64,000 nucleotides of DNA from Heterodera schachtii (lineage: Eukaryota; Nematoda; Chromadorea; Rhabditida; Heteroderidae), in assembly GCA_023374025.1 (NCBI GenBank), contig SIJG01000122.1:216745-280744 (forward strand), read 5' to 3'. How positions within the stretch are numbered: the first letter of the stretch is position 1; each line of letters starts with the position of its first letter. This document shows, piece by piece, positions 46,057 to 58,412 of this stretch. A program made the translations under genes and the position numbers. The notes beneath the pieces are model-generated. The model was not told the origin of the DNA. It saw nothing but the letters and a program-made list of their open reading frames with translations, and did not search any database.

Positions 46057-49000
46057 ATGACTACTGCAATTAATGGCATTAATTGCCGTTTCAATTTCCG
46101 TGGTTTACGCTTTGTGATTTTGGCCCTGAGCACACTGTGCTTAACTTTCGGCATGTGTGGCACCGTTGTACTTCATATGACTGTAATTTGCATGAGAGAG
46201 GTGACGACGACAAATGGTGCCGAACAATTTAATTAAATTAAAAACAAAAATAATTAGTGCCTTAATCAATTGGTTTTTTCCGCCACCGAAATTCTCATTA
46301 GCAAAGAGAGGGCCAGTGAAATCAGAATTGTCATTAATATGTGAATCCTTTTTTCTCTCTTTAATTCCAAATTTATTATTTTTTTAAATTGTTTTTAAAA
46401 TAATTCAAATATTTATGTTTTCACTTTGCCTCAGCAACTTCCTATTCGGCACCGCTGTTCTCTTTTGCTGAAGAGGGTTGGCTGTTCTCGGCACTTTACC
46501 TCGGCACTCTGTTGGGCACCATTCCAATTGGCCATCTGTGCACTTTGGTCGGCTTCCGGCGCACATTCACTGCCTACGGTATTCTGAACGGACTGGGTAC
46601 GGTGGCGGTGCCATTGGCGGCCCAATTTCTTACAAAGCCATTCAGTTTTATGGCCATATTTGGCGCCCGGTTCTTCCAAGTGAATTTTTTATTTATTTAT
46701 AATTAAATTTTTAATTTTTGTTTAGGGATTTAACCTTTCGATTTCAATGGTGGCCATTGGTAATATGATGTGTAGGGCTCCCAATTATATGCACATGCAT
46801 ATTTTAAAAAATTGTAAATTTATGGCTTAAATAGTCAGAAAATAGAAAAGTCTCCATTTCTCTATGTGCATATTTTGCGATTTCATGTGCATATTTTTGG
46901 GAGCCCTAATGATGTGCTAATTAAGTGTGATAATGAGCGTAATTAAATGGTCCACATTTCGCAATTATGCTTAAGCCACAAAATAAGTCGTTAAAGGGGG
47001 GGGGGGGGTAGGGAAAGTAAGGAGAAATATGTAAAAAGCCGCTTTTCATGTTTTAATAAATTAAGAAACAATTAGCAAAAATTGGAGCACGTTGAAGGAG
47101 ATGACTTTGTTCATAAGCATTCTCTCCATTCATTTTCAGGTGTTCTTTTTGGAAATAATGTTTTTTAATTAAAAAATTAAATTTTCAAAAATATTCTAAA
47201 TTTAAAATTTTAATACTATTAAAAAGAGGTTAGTTGGCCTTTTTAGCTTGGCCGTATCCTTACAATGCCTTTGTCCGGCTTTTTGTGCGACTCTTCGCTT
47301 GGCTGGCCGTCCGTCTATTATTTGCTTGGCATTCCGACACTTTTCTCATTTTCATTTTTCTGTTTGTTTTATCGGGATACGCCATCACAGCACAGGTGCG
47401 ACCATCATCAGCAGAGTAGAAAACGGACAACTGCTGGGGTCGGAGGGATCCAAAGTCGGGATCCCGACTAAATCCCGAAGGTTTTTTCCGGGATACCGCG
47501 TAATTAATTTGGCTCGAGACTCTCGGAACATTTGTTTTTACAAGTGTAAAACATGGGAACGTTTGGGTCTTGAGCCTTAGAAATTTGGAAACTGTTCGGC
47601 TTTTATGTCTCGGGCATTTATCAGCTATAAATCTCGGTGGGAATTTATCGGGTTTTCCTTCGCTCTTTTATGCCAAAACGTCATTTGCAATAAATTCACA
47701 GATTGATTTGTGCCACCGAAATGGAACGCATTCAATCGGGCAAAATGGGCACCAGCGAAATGCGAGGGCACAGAAAGGGATTCAAATTTGTATTTTACAT
47801 TTTAATTTTTTAATGCATTTAATGTTTCTGTTTTAAAAGTTTGCAAATTGGCATCTTCTCTCCTTGTTTGGCGTTTGCATTGGCATTGCGTTTGGTGCGC
47901 ATACTTTTTCACTATACGGACCAATATATTTGCACAATGTAATGGTTTTGCTTGAATTATTTTATTAATTAATAATATTTTTATGTATTTTAATTTCTAC
48001 CTAAAAAATTTGCCAGTCCTCGAAAAATTCCGAATGAACATTGAAAAACTCGGAAACACTTCAAATACCGAGAACAGGCATCCCGAGTTCCGACCTGGCT
48101 TTTGTCTTTGAATCGGGGCGAGGGCCCCGGCTAACAGCAAGAGAGACAAAAAACCGAAACAACCCAATTTTAATTGCCGACCTAATTATGCCAATTTAGT
48201 AGCAGAACTAATTATTCCAATTTTTATTGCCGACCTAATTATTCCAATTTTAAATGCCAACTAATTATTCGAATTTTAATTGCCGAACTAATTATTCAAT
48301 TTTAATTGCCGAACTAATTATTTCAATGTTAATTGCCGACCTAATTATTTTTGAATTAATTTTTTGCAGTCAATTGGCATCAACATGCATCAGACTGGGA
48401 TTGTGGTGGCATTGCCATTTGTCATCTCCACATTTTTGTCCATTGCCGTGGGCAGAATTTGCGACCGTCTCATCGGCACTAAGGCAGCGTTGGTTCTGCT
48501 CACATGCGTGTCACAGGCAAGAATGGTTCATGGAAGTTTCGGGAACGTTGTTCAGGGCTTCGGCTAATGCCAGCCCAGGGAATACGAATACGACCAAAAT
48601 TCAAAACTCGAATTTTTGGACATTGACTTTTTGGCCAGTTATCAAATTAGGAATTCAAGATTAATCAAAATGGATGGATATCAACAAAAGATAAAGAAAA
48701 ACACCGTAACTAATTCACCTAATTACCTACAATTTAGTCCCTTTTAATTACCAGCCTTTTTGAGAGAGTGTAAAACCAAAGCCTATGGGGGTAAATTTAA
48801 AAATTTCCTCCAAAAATTCCAATGATTATGCTGGCACCGGTGAGGGATTGCTTTAGCTTCTGGAAATCTTTAAAGCCGGCTGAAATTCAATAAATTTTTG
48901 TTAGATATGATAACAGATCTTGACTAAAAATGGAGATTTTTCAAAATCTGAGGCGGCCCGGCTGTGCCGACAGGCGCCGTCAGTCTAAATTGTCAAGAAA

Positions 49001-49831
49001 ATTGACAAAATATTTGCGGCTTTTTAAAAATATTTAAATTTGGTGCCTTTTCAGTACGGCATGGCAATTAGCTACGCTCTTTTGGCATTTATAACGCCCT
49101 CCAACCCGTTGCTAATTCAAGCTTTGTACGTCATTATCATGTCATTGGTTGGCTTACTTCCCATTGGCCTTGTGAAGCAAGCGCGATGGGTGAGTAATGA
49201 ATTATATAATTAATTAGAAATAAAATTGAGTAAAATAATTTGTTTTAAATTAAATTCAGGTAGACGCTGAGAATGCTCAATCAATCAACTCAATGAACAC
49301 AGCAATTGCTTACATCCTAGTAATGTAGGTTAAAAAGATAATTTATGAATCAAAGAATTTGTTAAAAATAAAAAGCATTATAATTTAATAATATAAAAAA
49401 TAAAATGCAGAAATGATTAAGTGAAATTAACGGACTAAACTATTATTTAAAAAATGCTTTTGCATGAAACTCTTAATTTTTTTTGATTATTAAAATATTA
49501 GTGAATTTCAATTTTGTCCAAAGTTTGATGGTTTGTCAAAATAGTGTTTATATAGTTCAAAAGAAAAAGATGGGAAACATTGAGATCAACTATTATATTG
49601 AATATTTATATGTTTTTAAAAATAATTAAGGCTAATCCCTGAATTTGTCACATTGATTATTCCGAACCCAGATGATCAAAACGGGAGAGGGGTAAATTTA
49701 AATTCAATTTACCTAATTAAATGTTTAATTACAAAAACATTAAGTGGAATATTATTTTCCTCTTTATTGCCATTTTGCAAACAGTGAGCGCAGCAATTTC
49801 GCACATTTCGATTATGACGAAGAAACAATAA
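46057..49831 (+). CDS. MFS transporter, SLC17-like, 12 exons
   Basis: Exons: 46057-46216, 46435-46679, 46726-46769, 47076-47139, 47247-47395, 47702-47789, 47840-47938, 48370-48516, 49055-49189, 49260-49324, 49631-49691, 49745-49831; 447 aa, all phases consistent. Family signs: TM1 ending VVLHMTVICM; EEGWLFSALYLGTLLGTIPI (TM2) with GHLCTLVGFRRTF (motif A, 86-98); WSTLKEMTLFISILSIHFQ (153-171); MPLSGFLCDSSLGWPSVYYL (178-197), the GW-VYY block of SLC17 anion and phosphate transporters; a second motif-A-like GRICDRLIG; and a last TM starting WNIIFLFIAIL. It should be an organic-anion or phosphate cotransporter in a membrane; the substrate is not determined. Intron 8 uses a GC donor (CAG|GCAAGA). 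The exon 1 end (GTGCCG donor) is the weakest boundary. At the 3' end a second frame (FAHFDYDEETITDLKIMSV to 49857) looks like the native tail, so a small indel is possible. Confidence 0.85.
46773..46908. mobile_element. hAT-type MITE, 136 bp, on the exon 3 splice donor, TSD ATGATGTG
   Basis: Left TAGGGCTCCCAATTATATGC, right complement GCATATTTTTGGGAGCCCTA, about 25 bp of inverted repeat. ATGATGTG flanks it at 46765-46772 and 46909-46916. The transporter reading needs exon 3 to end ...ATG AT with GTG as donor, so both octamer copies carry the donor. The element thus sits 3 bases into intron 3 and changes the donor from GTGCTA to GTGTAG. Confidence 0.92.
46996..47008. repeat. Poly-G tract, 13 bases
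   Basis: A run of 13 G in intron 3 of the transporter. Similar runs occur at 4611-4621 and 6305-6317, and a C run at 63087-63096. Confidence 0.9.
47427..47515. mobile_element. GGGATCCCGAC-family fragment in intron 5
   Basis: ACGGACAACTGCTGGGGTCGG, then GGATCC and TCGGGATCCCGAC words, matching 22594-22770 in order. It has enlarged intron 5 to 306 bp. The TCGGG words continue weakly to 47650. Confidence 0.65.
48166..48360. repeat. Tandem repeat, about 32-bp unit, in intron 7
   Basis: About six degenerate copies of AATTGCCGACCTAATTATTC followed by CAATTTTA. The last copy runs to the acceptor of exon 8. Frames through it are repeat artefacts. Confidence 0.85.
48953..48983. repeat. Hairpin module, copy 8, in intron 8
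   Basis: GGCGGCCCGGCTGTGCCGAC then AGGCGCCGTCAG: a diverged copy of the hairpin core, still able to pair in part. It lies inside the GC-AG intron of the transporter. Confidence 0.55.
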
Positions 49832-49857
49832 CCGATTTGAAAATTATGTCTGTCTAA

Positions 49858-50001
49858 TTAACACCTCCATTTTTGTAATTGATTTTAAATAACTTTGTTC
49901 ATAAATTAAAATGATTACAGAAACGATAGTCAAATGTGTGTTTTTCATTATTTAAACTGAATTATTTAATCGCACCTATTCGATTCCTGTTCATTGTCAG
50001 C
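49858..50001. other. 3' flank of the transporter
   Basis: AT-rich with no clear AATAAA; ATTAAA at 49906 is the nearest poly(A)-like hexamer. Confidence 0.3.
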
Positions 50002-50178
50002 TTTGCCAAATGCCAAAAATTGGTCAATATGTCAATATCCGGTCCATGTTCATAAAGTATTTATTACGAAAAGCCCGTTTTTATTTTTCACTTTTATTAG
50101 AAAAATGGAATAATTTTAAAATTTACGAGTCACATAATATTAATTTTATGCCCGAAAATGCATCAGGGAAATTAGGTA
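50002..50178. CDS. Candidate coding block, strand uncertain
   Basis: On plus, after an acceptor TTGTCAG, a 58-codon frame reads LCQMPKIGQYVNIRSMFIKY then LLRKARFYFSLLLEKWN and ends TAA at 50176-50178. On minus, the GC-richer part reads LYEHGPDIDILTNFWHLAKL then TMNRNRIG before GTGCGA. Both are plausible and unconnected to other exons. It could be a downstream gene exon or a decayed copy. Confidence 0.25.
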
Positions 50179-50281
50179 CTTAAAAAAAGGTACTTTAGCA
50201 ATCATTAGTATGTAGCAGGAAAGTTGATCGTTTCATTTTTTCGTAGAAAAATAATAATAATTTTGATTACTTCTTTTTTAC

Positions 50282-50960
50282 AAGAAACATGCAGCGCCTT
50301 GTGGCTAAACCTCCTTTTTTTGATTTTTGCCTTGGTTCGATTGGCTCCCGGACTTTTCGACAGTGGACATTTCGACAGAAGGACTTTTCGACAACAAAAG
50401 ACATTTCGACATTAAAGGATTTTTCGACAAAAACACAAAAAATAATGGACTTTTAGACAGTAAACATAAAAAGAAATAATCTTATTAAAATAAATTATAT
50501 TGCTTGTTTTAAATTAACATACTAATACTTGTTGCTAAATCATTATTACACTATGGATACGAATTTGCGTTTTTTTTCCCTAGAAAATTTTCAGAAAACA
50601 CACCCTTAAGAATCGGCCCCTAAAGTTTTCAAAAATATACCTCTAAGAAGAATGAAAAATTTTCTCAAAAATTAATCTTCAAAATTTAGCTATTTATTTT
50701 CTTTGTAATAATTTTTGGTTTTAAAAATAATTTATCTCAATAGTGATCTGGCTTAATTTTGTTGCTGTTTCGATAAAATTTTACGGTTTTACACCCCTAA
50801 TTTAGAAATTTAATTACTCTTTACTGTCGAAAAGTCCACTGTCGAAAAGTCCTCTGTCGAAAAGTCCACTGTCGAAAAGTCCTCTGTTGAAAAGTCCACT
50901 GTCGAAAAGTCCGGCGCCCGGTTCGATCCCCACAGCCCCACTTTGGAAAAATTGTAACAC
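50282..50960 (+). pseudogene. Possible tRNA-like sequence split by the MITE
   Basis: If the element and one octamer are removed, CTTGTGGCTAAACC (A-box-like) is followed about 35 bases later by CTTGGTTCGATCCCCAC (B-box-like). Stem pairing is poor, so this would be a pseudogene or SINE rather than an active tRNA gene. Confidence 0.3.
50342..50919. mobile_element. hAT-type MITE, 578 bp, TSD GGTTCGAT
   Basis: Left TGGCTCCCGGACTTTTCGAC, right complement GTCGAAAAGTCCGGCGCCC. Both ends iterate the word CTGTCGAAAAGTCCA (at least six copies at 50820-50913). GGTTCGAT flanks it at 50334-50341 and 50920-50927. The duplicated octamer is the core of a tRNA B box, so the target may have been a tRNA-like gene. 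A degenerate CACCCTTAAG motif inside (50600) recalls the shared AAAATACACCCCTAAG core. Confidence 0.85.
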
Positions 50961-51027
50961 AAATTTCCAAAACCATCCTCTTTTCCATTTTTTTATAAAA
51001 TTGTTTAAAATTTATTAATTGTAATTA

Positions 51028-51120
51028 GAGTTGAGCGGGACCGAGAATTTTGGGCAAAACCGGGACCGGGACTTGCCGGGACCTGAGAAGCCGGGACCGG
51101 GAACCGGGACCAACCGGGAC
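51028..51120. repeat. Iterated CCGGGACC words
   Basis: GAGCGGGACCGAGAATTTTG, then AACCGGGACCGGGACTTGCC and further copies to AACCGGGACTTTTT. Organisation as in other word-iterating element ends; no partner end found. Confidence 0.65.
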
Positions 51121-54100
51121 TTTTTAAAAATTCAAAAAATTTTTAAAAAATTCAAATATTAATTTATGTCAATTGAAAATAATACAAAATTAAATTTTTA
51201 TTTTGTTTTTAATTTAATAAAATCCAAAAGTTAAAGCATAATGCAGGTGAAGAGCACCATGCGTATATAATTTGGAACAGTTTTTTAGTGTTTTATAAAT
51301 TTATTTTGATAATAATTAAAAGTTTTAAAATTTTGTATTTTTTCTTTTAATTAAATTGACCCAACTATGTATTTTCGTAGTAATTTGTATATTAATTATT
51401 TCATTTCTATGATTTCTAACGCGAGAAATATGAGCATTCCCCAAACACGTATATGGTTTACTTTTCCATTATATCAATGAATTAATGTTGTTTAAAATAA
51501 GGATTATCGTTTTAAATATAATAATATTTATTAGTTTTCATTATTTTAGCATAATAATCAAGTTTTATAACGTATAATTTTGTGAGATAAATCTTTTTTT
51601 ATAGATTGATTACAATGTTTTTTGGAGTAGTTCTTTAATTTTTAAATGTAGTATAATGAATGTTCTTATTTAGTTCAAGGGCTTTGGTCAGCACGATGCA
51701 TAAAATTAAAGCTATAATAAAGTTAGTTATTTTATGTAGTAATATTATTTAATACAAATAGAAAAAAAAATATTGTAACAATAATTTTTTAACGGAGATA
51801 AATTATATATCTGTTATCTGATGTTTATAGCTTAAAGCGATAAGTTGGTTTTTGTTTAAGCTTTATTAATAAGTTTTAATACTTATATTTTCCTTATAAT
51901 TTAAGTATATCATTCGTGTCCTGTTATTAGTGACAATTAATAATTAATTTTACGAAAAACTGCACATAATTTAATAAAACTCTCAACACGATTTATTTGG
52001 GAGTGTTTCCGTTTGTTAGCTTTATTCTTCTTTATTTATTATTGCTTTAATTACCACTTTAATTAATTTTATTAATTTGTTTTTTGTCATTAAACTATTA
52101 TATTCGGAATATATATTGATTTTTTTATTTTATGACCTATTTTATTTAATCGTTATTGTTTTCTGTGCTTACATTTTTTAAATATTAATTATTTACTAAA
52201 GTTGCATTGTTGAGAATCATAGGATTCTTAGTGATGAGACCAAGCAAATTACCAAAAATTATATAAAAAAAAATTTATCTTTATAAGTTTTCAGATTTTA
52301 TTTTTACCAATACATAATTACGTTTGCTTATTATTATGCTTTGCTTTTTTTGTAGCTAAATTGGGTATTTGCCATCTGCATATAATCACAGGGTAGCAAG
52401 CTCTCAATCGATATTGAGGGTGATAAATATTTTTATTTAATTACTTAAATCGATAATCTGCCATTGTTATTTATAAGTTTTATGCATAGCTAAAATAAAA
52501 TCGTCTGATTTTTTTATTGTTATTATTTTTGATTAAATTAATTATATCTTTAATTTCGATTGTAATTTAGATAAAATATTTCATGGCATGGGATTCTTTT
52601 TCTAGCCCCTATATGCGCTTCTTAAAATTGAATTGATTTATTTTGAGTTTTAATTCTCTTTTTTATCATTTTATTCGTAAGGCTTTATTTTACTACACAT
52701 TTCCTAGCTTAATTATTATATTTATCAATTTTTTGTAATAAATAAAATCCATTAATTAGTAAATTACTTATGTTATTTATTATAAAAATCTATATAAGTT
52801 TTTAAGTGGCAATTGTAAGAAACAAATGTTATTTGTTAATATAATGATAAACAAAAATTGCTTTTTTAAATAATAAAAAAACAAAAATTTAATTATTTTA
52901 AACTATTGCTTATCGATTAATTGTTCGTTAACAAAAACTTGACTCTGTAAAAGACATAATAAAGCTCTGAAAACCTTCATTATACTTATAATAAACGGCT
53001 AAAACAATTTCTAATAATCAAAACCAATGCCTGAGAATAAGAATTTTAATCAATAATGGAAACAAATTTTTTCAATTAATGTAACAAAGACACTAAATAA
53101 TAAATAAAGAAAAACCAATTTTATTACATATTGATTCATTATTTCCAATAAAATTAAAATATATCGATAGACAAGACAACAAAAACTTCAGCGATTTTAG
53201 AATTAAAATCAGAGAAAATAAAGTCTGTAAAAATTAAATTAATTCTTTTAAATCTCCATTTTAATTTATAAAAAATGTTTTATAATATTCAATTGTTTTA
53301 CTAAATAACTAATAGATTCCTATTTCTATAATTAATTAGATTTTGAGGAGAATAAAATATTTTTTCCATACTAATAATTTTGTTTTATTTATTATCTTTC
53401 CGTTAAAGCTAATTTAAAAATTTAAGGAAATTTATTTTTTAATCAGGCTTGTTCATTAATTTTTTATCTTTTATATATTTTTAGATTCGTCTCGTCTGTT
53501 TGGATTGCTTCTTTATAATTATTCGAATTCAATAAATAAAATTTTGGTTAATATTTATCACTGTTGATTTTATTTTTATCATTTATTTTTGATTGAATAT
53601 ATTGTTTCATTTTAATTATAATTAGACAAAAAAATGTTTCATGGCAACGCAACCTGAATTCGCACGAAATTGGGTGTCTTAAACACAAAGTTGTGTAAAA
53701 AAATATATTATTACATAATTTGTATTTGTAAGAATCTATTTCTGTTGTTCAATATATATTAAGTAATTCAATTTCTTCTATATATAATTATTTGTGTCCA
53801 CCATGCTTTATATTATTAATTCTGCTTTTTGTATCTTTTGGATTTAAATATAATACCCATGTCAAGAAATGATTATTTTTAAATTAATTATTTATTTAAA
53901 AATAAATTTAAAAATTTCATTTACATTTTACACGATTAATATTTAAAATACAAACTAAAACGAAAAATTAATAATTCCCCAATTTTTGTCCTAAGTTTTT
54001 GAACAAATATCTTTTGTCATTTCATTGTGGAAGTTCCAGCATTCAATAAGGAAAAATTACTAGTTTTTTATAATCTAAAATGCGCGCTTTTATTGAAATT

Positions 54101-54581
54101 TATCACTAAACCGCATTTGATATTTCTTTTGCATCTTATTTGATATTTAATTTATTTATGGTTATCTTATCATGGCCATTATATAATTAGAAAAAACCGA
54201 GGAAAAATAAACTGCCCAATTAATGGGATTGTAAGGATTTCCTTGATTATTTGAAAGGCTAAAATCCTTCAAAAAATAATTTTACATAACAATTTAATAT
54301 ACTATTTATTTTAATTTGCTTCCGTAAAAAAATGCTGACGCTATATATTTAAGTATTTGTGTTATATTATTAATTTATTTATGCATTGTTTCTAACTTAA
54401 ATTTTATGATTTAAAATTTGTCCATCCAAAACAAACGAAGTCAAACTCCAACAATTAAAGATAATATTTTTTTAAATAAATCAAATAGTTTATTTTTTAT
54501 AAATTATTTTTTTAATTTCATTCAAAATATAATAATAAATCTCGTTTTATCGCAGATTAAATGCCGTAATAAGTTTAAAGC
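51121..54581. other. AT-rich span, no supported gene
   Basis: Mixed A- and T-rich stretches. Words such as TTTTTGATTGAAT with a following GTTTCATGGC recur near 52530 and 53588. No coding frame is convincing. Confidence 0.4.
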
Positions 54582-54788
54582 TTAACATAAAATAAATAAT
54601 ATTTCAAATATTCCATTCTCTTTATAATCAAATAATCGCACAACCGCACTGGATAACTTTTGATGAAATCCGCGAAAAATAGTTAATTTACTCATTTTTT
54701 GAACGAAATCAAATGTGTATTTGAATCTTTCTTTATACATGAAAAACGTTCTATTTTGAATACAACACTTATAAAATAATATAGACAT
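54582..54788 (-). CDS. Hypothetical 68-codon ORF
   Basis: Reads MSILFYKCCIQNRTFFMYKE, RFKYTFDFVQKMSKLTIFRG, FHQKLSSAVVRLFDYKENGI and on to TAA. The middle part (54640-54720) uses GC-containing codons unlike the surrounding AT-rich DNA. There is no signal peptide and no family is recognised. It may be an exon rather than a whole gene. Confidence 0.3.
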   Translation of the reverse strand: MSILFYKCCIQNRTFFMYKERFKYTFDFVQKMSKLTIFRGFHQKLSSAVVRLFDYKENGIFEILFILC

Positions 54789-57700
54789 TTTTGACGAAAT
54801 TAATATGTTATTTGATATAAAGATAAGTTTCTGAATTAACGAATTTTATTCTAATTTTGGTGAGTTTTTGTAATTTATTATTGTGCATCATTATATTAAT
54901 TTTCACTTAAAATCATTGAACTATTTAGATAATAAATGTTTATTATGTATATTTATTTTTTTCATATTAAAAAAGAAAAATTATAAATATTTATTAATAG
55001 TTTTTTAGTCATTTCTTTTGGATTCTGTTGTGAGCCTTATTTTACTTAAAATAACTGTTTTAACTATCTTTAATATTTATTAATTAAATTATCAAGAGCT
55101 CTATTAGCTTTTTTCATTTCCTGTTTTTAATTCAATAAATTATTTTTAATTTATTCTTTTACTTTGTTTATTATTTTGTCATTATTATAATCTTTTTAGT
55201 CTCTTATTAATATCTATTTAGTTGTTTTATTTTAAAATGAATTGTAATATTTATTTATTTTGTTATAACATTTATTTTTGCGTATTTTAGGTATTTTTGT
55301 TTTTTTAAATTTAAATTAGTACATATTTGATGCATCAATTAATTTTGACATTTTCATTATATGCTTAGTATGCAAAATGAATTTAAATTTTATAAATATG
55401 TTTTTTATTTTTTCAAGCTCACTTGTGTGTTTTAACGGGAAATCCATTGTTCTTGAATAAGTCAATAGAATTATGTATTTGAAATATATTAAAATAATAA
55501 AATTATGCATTTTTAGCTTTGCAAATTTAATTTTAAATGGAATAATTTACATTTGTCATTTTTTCAATTAAATTAAGTATTCTTTTTTAAATTTCTTGCA
55601 TTGATAAAATATATTTTTTCTTTGGGTTCATATAATTATTCAGATTTGAACAACATCAGATTAAATATGCTTAATTATTAAATTTAAATATTTAGTAATG
55701 CCAATTATTGTAATCAATAATTTTTTTATCTTTACATATTAATTTAAACTTTCTTTTGCAATACAATTTTTCTTTTCAAATTTGTTATATTGAATAAAAG
55801 TAAAAATTTTATATTTTATTATTTCCATATTAATTTGCTTTTAACTTTAAGTAACAAAAAGAAATGTCATTAGATTAAATTAACTTGAGTTTATTCATAG
55901 CATTTTAATAGTTAAATTTCTTTAATTGTTTAATGATTTATTTTGTTTGAAAAAAATTAAAAACATTTTTTATTTGCCATCTTTTATTTAATTATGTATT
56001 ATTTCCTAAAGATGTATTTTATGATTTTAATATTTTATTCAAATTTATGATTCGGCATAGATTTGGCTGCACATTTCCTTGATTGATATGTACTATGATG
56101 TTTTGTGAATATTGTAAGTTTTTATTTCAAATTATTTTCATAATTTATACATTGCTCTGCCACTATTGTCACACACTTTCACACCTTATAGGAAAACTTA
56201 TTTATATAAATGCATATTTATTATTTAATCTGAAACTTAAATAATTACGACCCATTCGGAGTATAGTCAAGCTCAGCAGAATAACAAGGGTCAATTCAAT
56301 AGGATTAGTTTAACGACTAAAATCTTTATTTTTTCTAAATTTATATATCTTAACATCTTTTAGTTGCTTTTATATTTGTATTTTTTAAAATATTTTTTAT
56401 AAATTACTCATTTTGCCTTAAATAGTGAATTATTATTAGGTAGTTTGTCTTAAAATTCTTCATATTTAAAATTGCTATAAATAATGTGTGATGCTTTTTA
56501 TTTAATCATTCCGAAATTTTAATTGTCTTTTTATTATTATAATTTCGCACAAGTAAAATTTTTTAATAATTTAGCATTTAAATTTTTTCTAATAATAAGG
56601 TAAAAAATAAATATTTTTTAAAAACTTCTAAGTTAGCATGGTTTTTTATTTTTAGATTTTCACCATTCTATTTTGTTATTCAATAATATTAGTTCTTTTA
56701 TTATTATAAATTTAATTATTTTTCACTATTTCTTGCAATTGATCTTAATTGTTAAATTTTTTATTATCAAATGATATCAAAATTTAAGAAAATTATTTTT
56801 AATCAGGCTTCTTCGTTTGAGATTTTTATTGTTTATACGTTTCTTTTGTTAATGTGTTAATTAGAATAATTAACTCTCTTTTTAATTACATAAGCGTTAA
56901 TTCTGCTCGTATATTTATATGTTAAGGTACTACTTTATCACATAATTAAATTAAAAATCATCTTCTTTTTATTTATTTAAAACTATTTTCAACTTTTATT
57001 ATTTTTGATTGAATTAATTATTAATTTCTTTTCATCTGTAATCTCGAATTGATTACAATATTATTTAAAAAATTAGTTATTTTTTTTATTAAAGTTTTTA
57101 TTAATTTTCTTCATAAGTAAAAACTTTATATTTAATTTTACATTTCTGAATTTGTTTTCCCATGAACGATACTGCCCGTCTCAGTTTATCCCATAAACTT
57201 AAAAATAAATGAAGCATGCTCAACTTTATTGTTAGAATTTTATTTTTTACAATAGATTTACCTCATTTCTTAATTAATTTTTTAAGTTTGAAGATTTTTA
57301 ATAAAAATTTAAGGATTGGTTTTAACTTTCATATTATATATGAATAAACAATATGCATTTTTAATCATTAATTTTCTTAAATATTCTAATGGATTATTTT
57401 CCATCTGTAGCTAGCTTAATGTTTTATTTTATATATTTTATTCACGGTACTATATTATTCAAAGTCTTTTAATTTCGATGCAAAAAAAAAATGAAAAATT
57501 CATTATAATGATTAAAATTTAACTAAAACTAACATTGTTAATATTTAAAATTTTCATTTTTTGTTATATGTAGGATAATCTAAAACTTTTTTAAAGTAAA
57601 TTATTCATATAAATTTTCCACCGAATTTATAATTTAATGTGAATTATAAGCGTATGAAAGGTATAAAATAATTTCAATTTTAAATTAAACTAGTATTATA

Positions 57701-58066
57701 TACAAACAAAATTAATTTTGTTTTATTATAAAAGTTTTCACATGTAAACAGTCACCAATTTATACAATATTGGCTTCTTTTTCTCTTTGCGATTTAAATA
57801 ATGACTTCAAAAAGATAAATATTTAAAATTGTTTATAAGGAATTATGTAATATATTTTTAAAAGAATATTTTAAAAATTGTAATTTTTAATTTAAATTTG
57901 TTTTTATTTAATACTTTTTTCACAGAATCATAAATTTATCCTAATTAACTTTTATATGTTATTTTCATAGGTTTTTCAAAATTTTTGCTTATTTTGTTGT
58001 TGTTAGCATTAATAATAATAAATAACCTTTGTGTATGTATAATAAATTCTATTTTCTTTAAAAAAG
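54789..58066. other. AT-rich span, no supported gene
   Basis: Strongly T-rich. TTTTTGATTGAATTAATTA recurs at 57006, similar to sites near 53588 and 60523. Confidence 0.4.
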
Positions 58067-58134
58067 GTTTTTGGTTTTATAACAAGACCGCCGACCTTTT
58101 CGTTCAAGTGGGCAACAATTGTGTTTTTATTACG
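58067..58134 (+). pseudogene. Exon relic, tandem copy 1
   Basis: After CTTTAAAAAAG the plus strand reads FWFYNKTADLFVQVGNNCVF then ITL and TGA. It is homologous to 58579-58656. Differences between the copies fall often at third codon positions in this frame (GAC/GAT, CAA/CAG, ATT/ATC, CTA/CTT), which supports the plus reading frame as once functional. This copy ends early at two TGA codons. Confidence 0.45.
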
Positions 58135-58412
58135 CTATGATGATTTTTAATTTTTGATTTAATTTTTGGTTTTTAATTCAACATATAAAAAAGATAATTG
58201 CCTTCAATATGTATTAAAAACATTATTTTAATTTAGACATTTAAGAATTAAAATAAAAAAATAGCTTGCTTAAATAAAATAAATATTTAGCAAATTATTG
58301 ATTTTTTAATTTTCTGAGTAATAAATAAGTTTTACAAATAAAAAATAAAAGTTATATTTAAACATCTGTGAAACATATAACTTCGACATTGCTTTTTTGC
58401 TGTATTTAATAT

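Noticed and set aside
46431..46679. 82-codon frame (-) and 74-codon frame (+) over exon 2
   Set aside because: Shadows of transporter exon 2, which carries the motif-A sequence in a different frame.
47570..47836. 88-codon frame (+) over intron 5 and exon 6
   Set aside because: Shadow frame; the exon reads MERIQSGKMGT in another frame in phase with its neighbours.
48254..48664. 136-codon frame (+) across the intron 7 tandem repeat and exon 8
   Set aside because: The frame conflicts with the transporter exon, which is supported by splice phases and family motifs.
58067..58140. Minus-strand reading IVAHLNEK of the tandem exon copies
   Set aside because: Differences between the copies favour third positions of the plus frame, not the minus frame.
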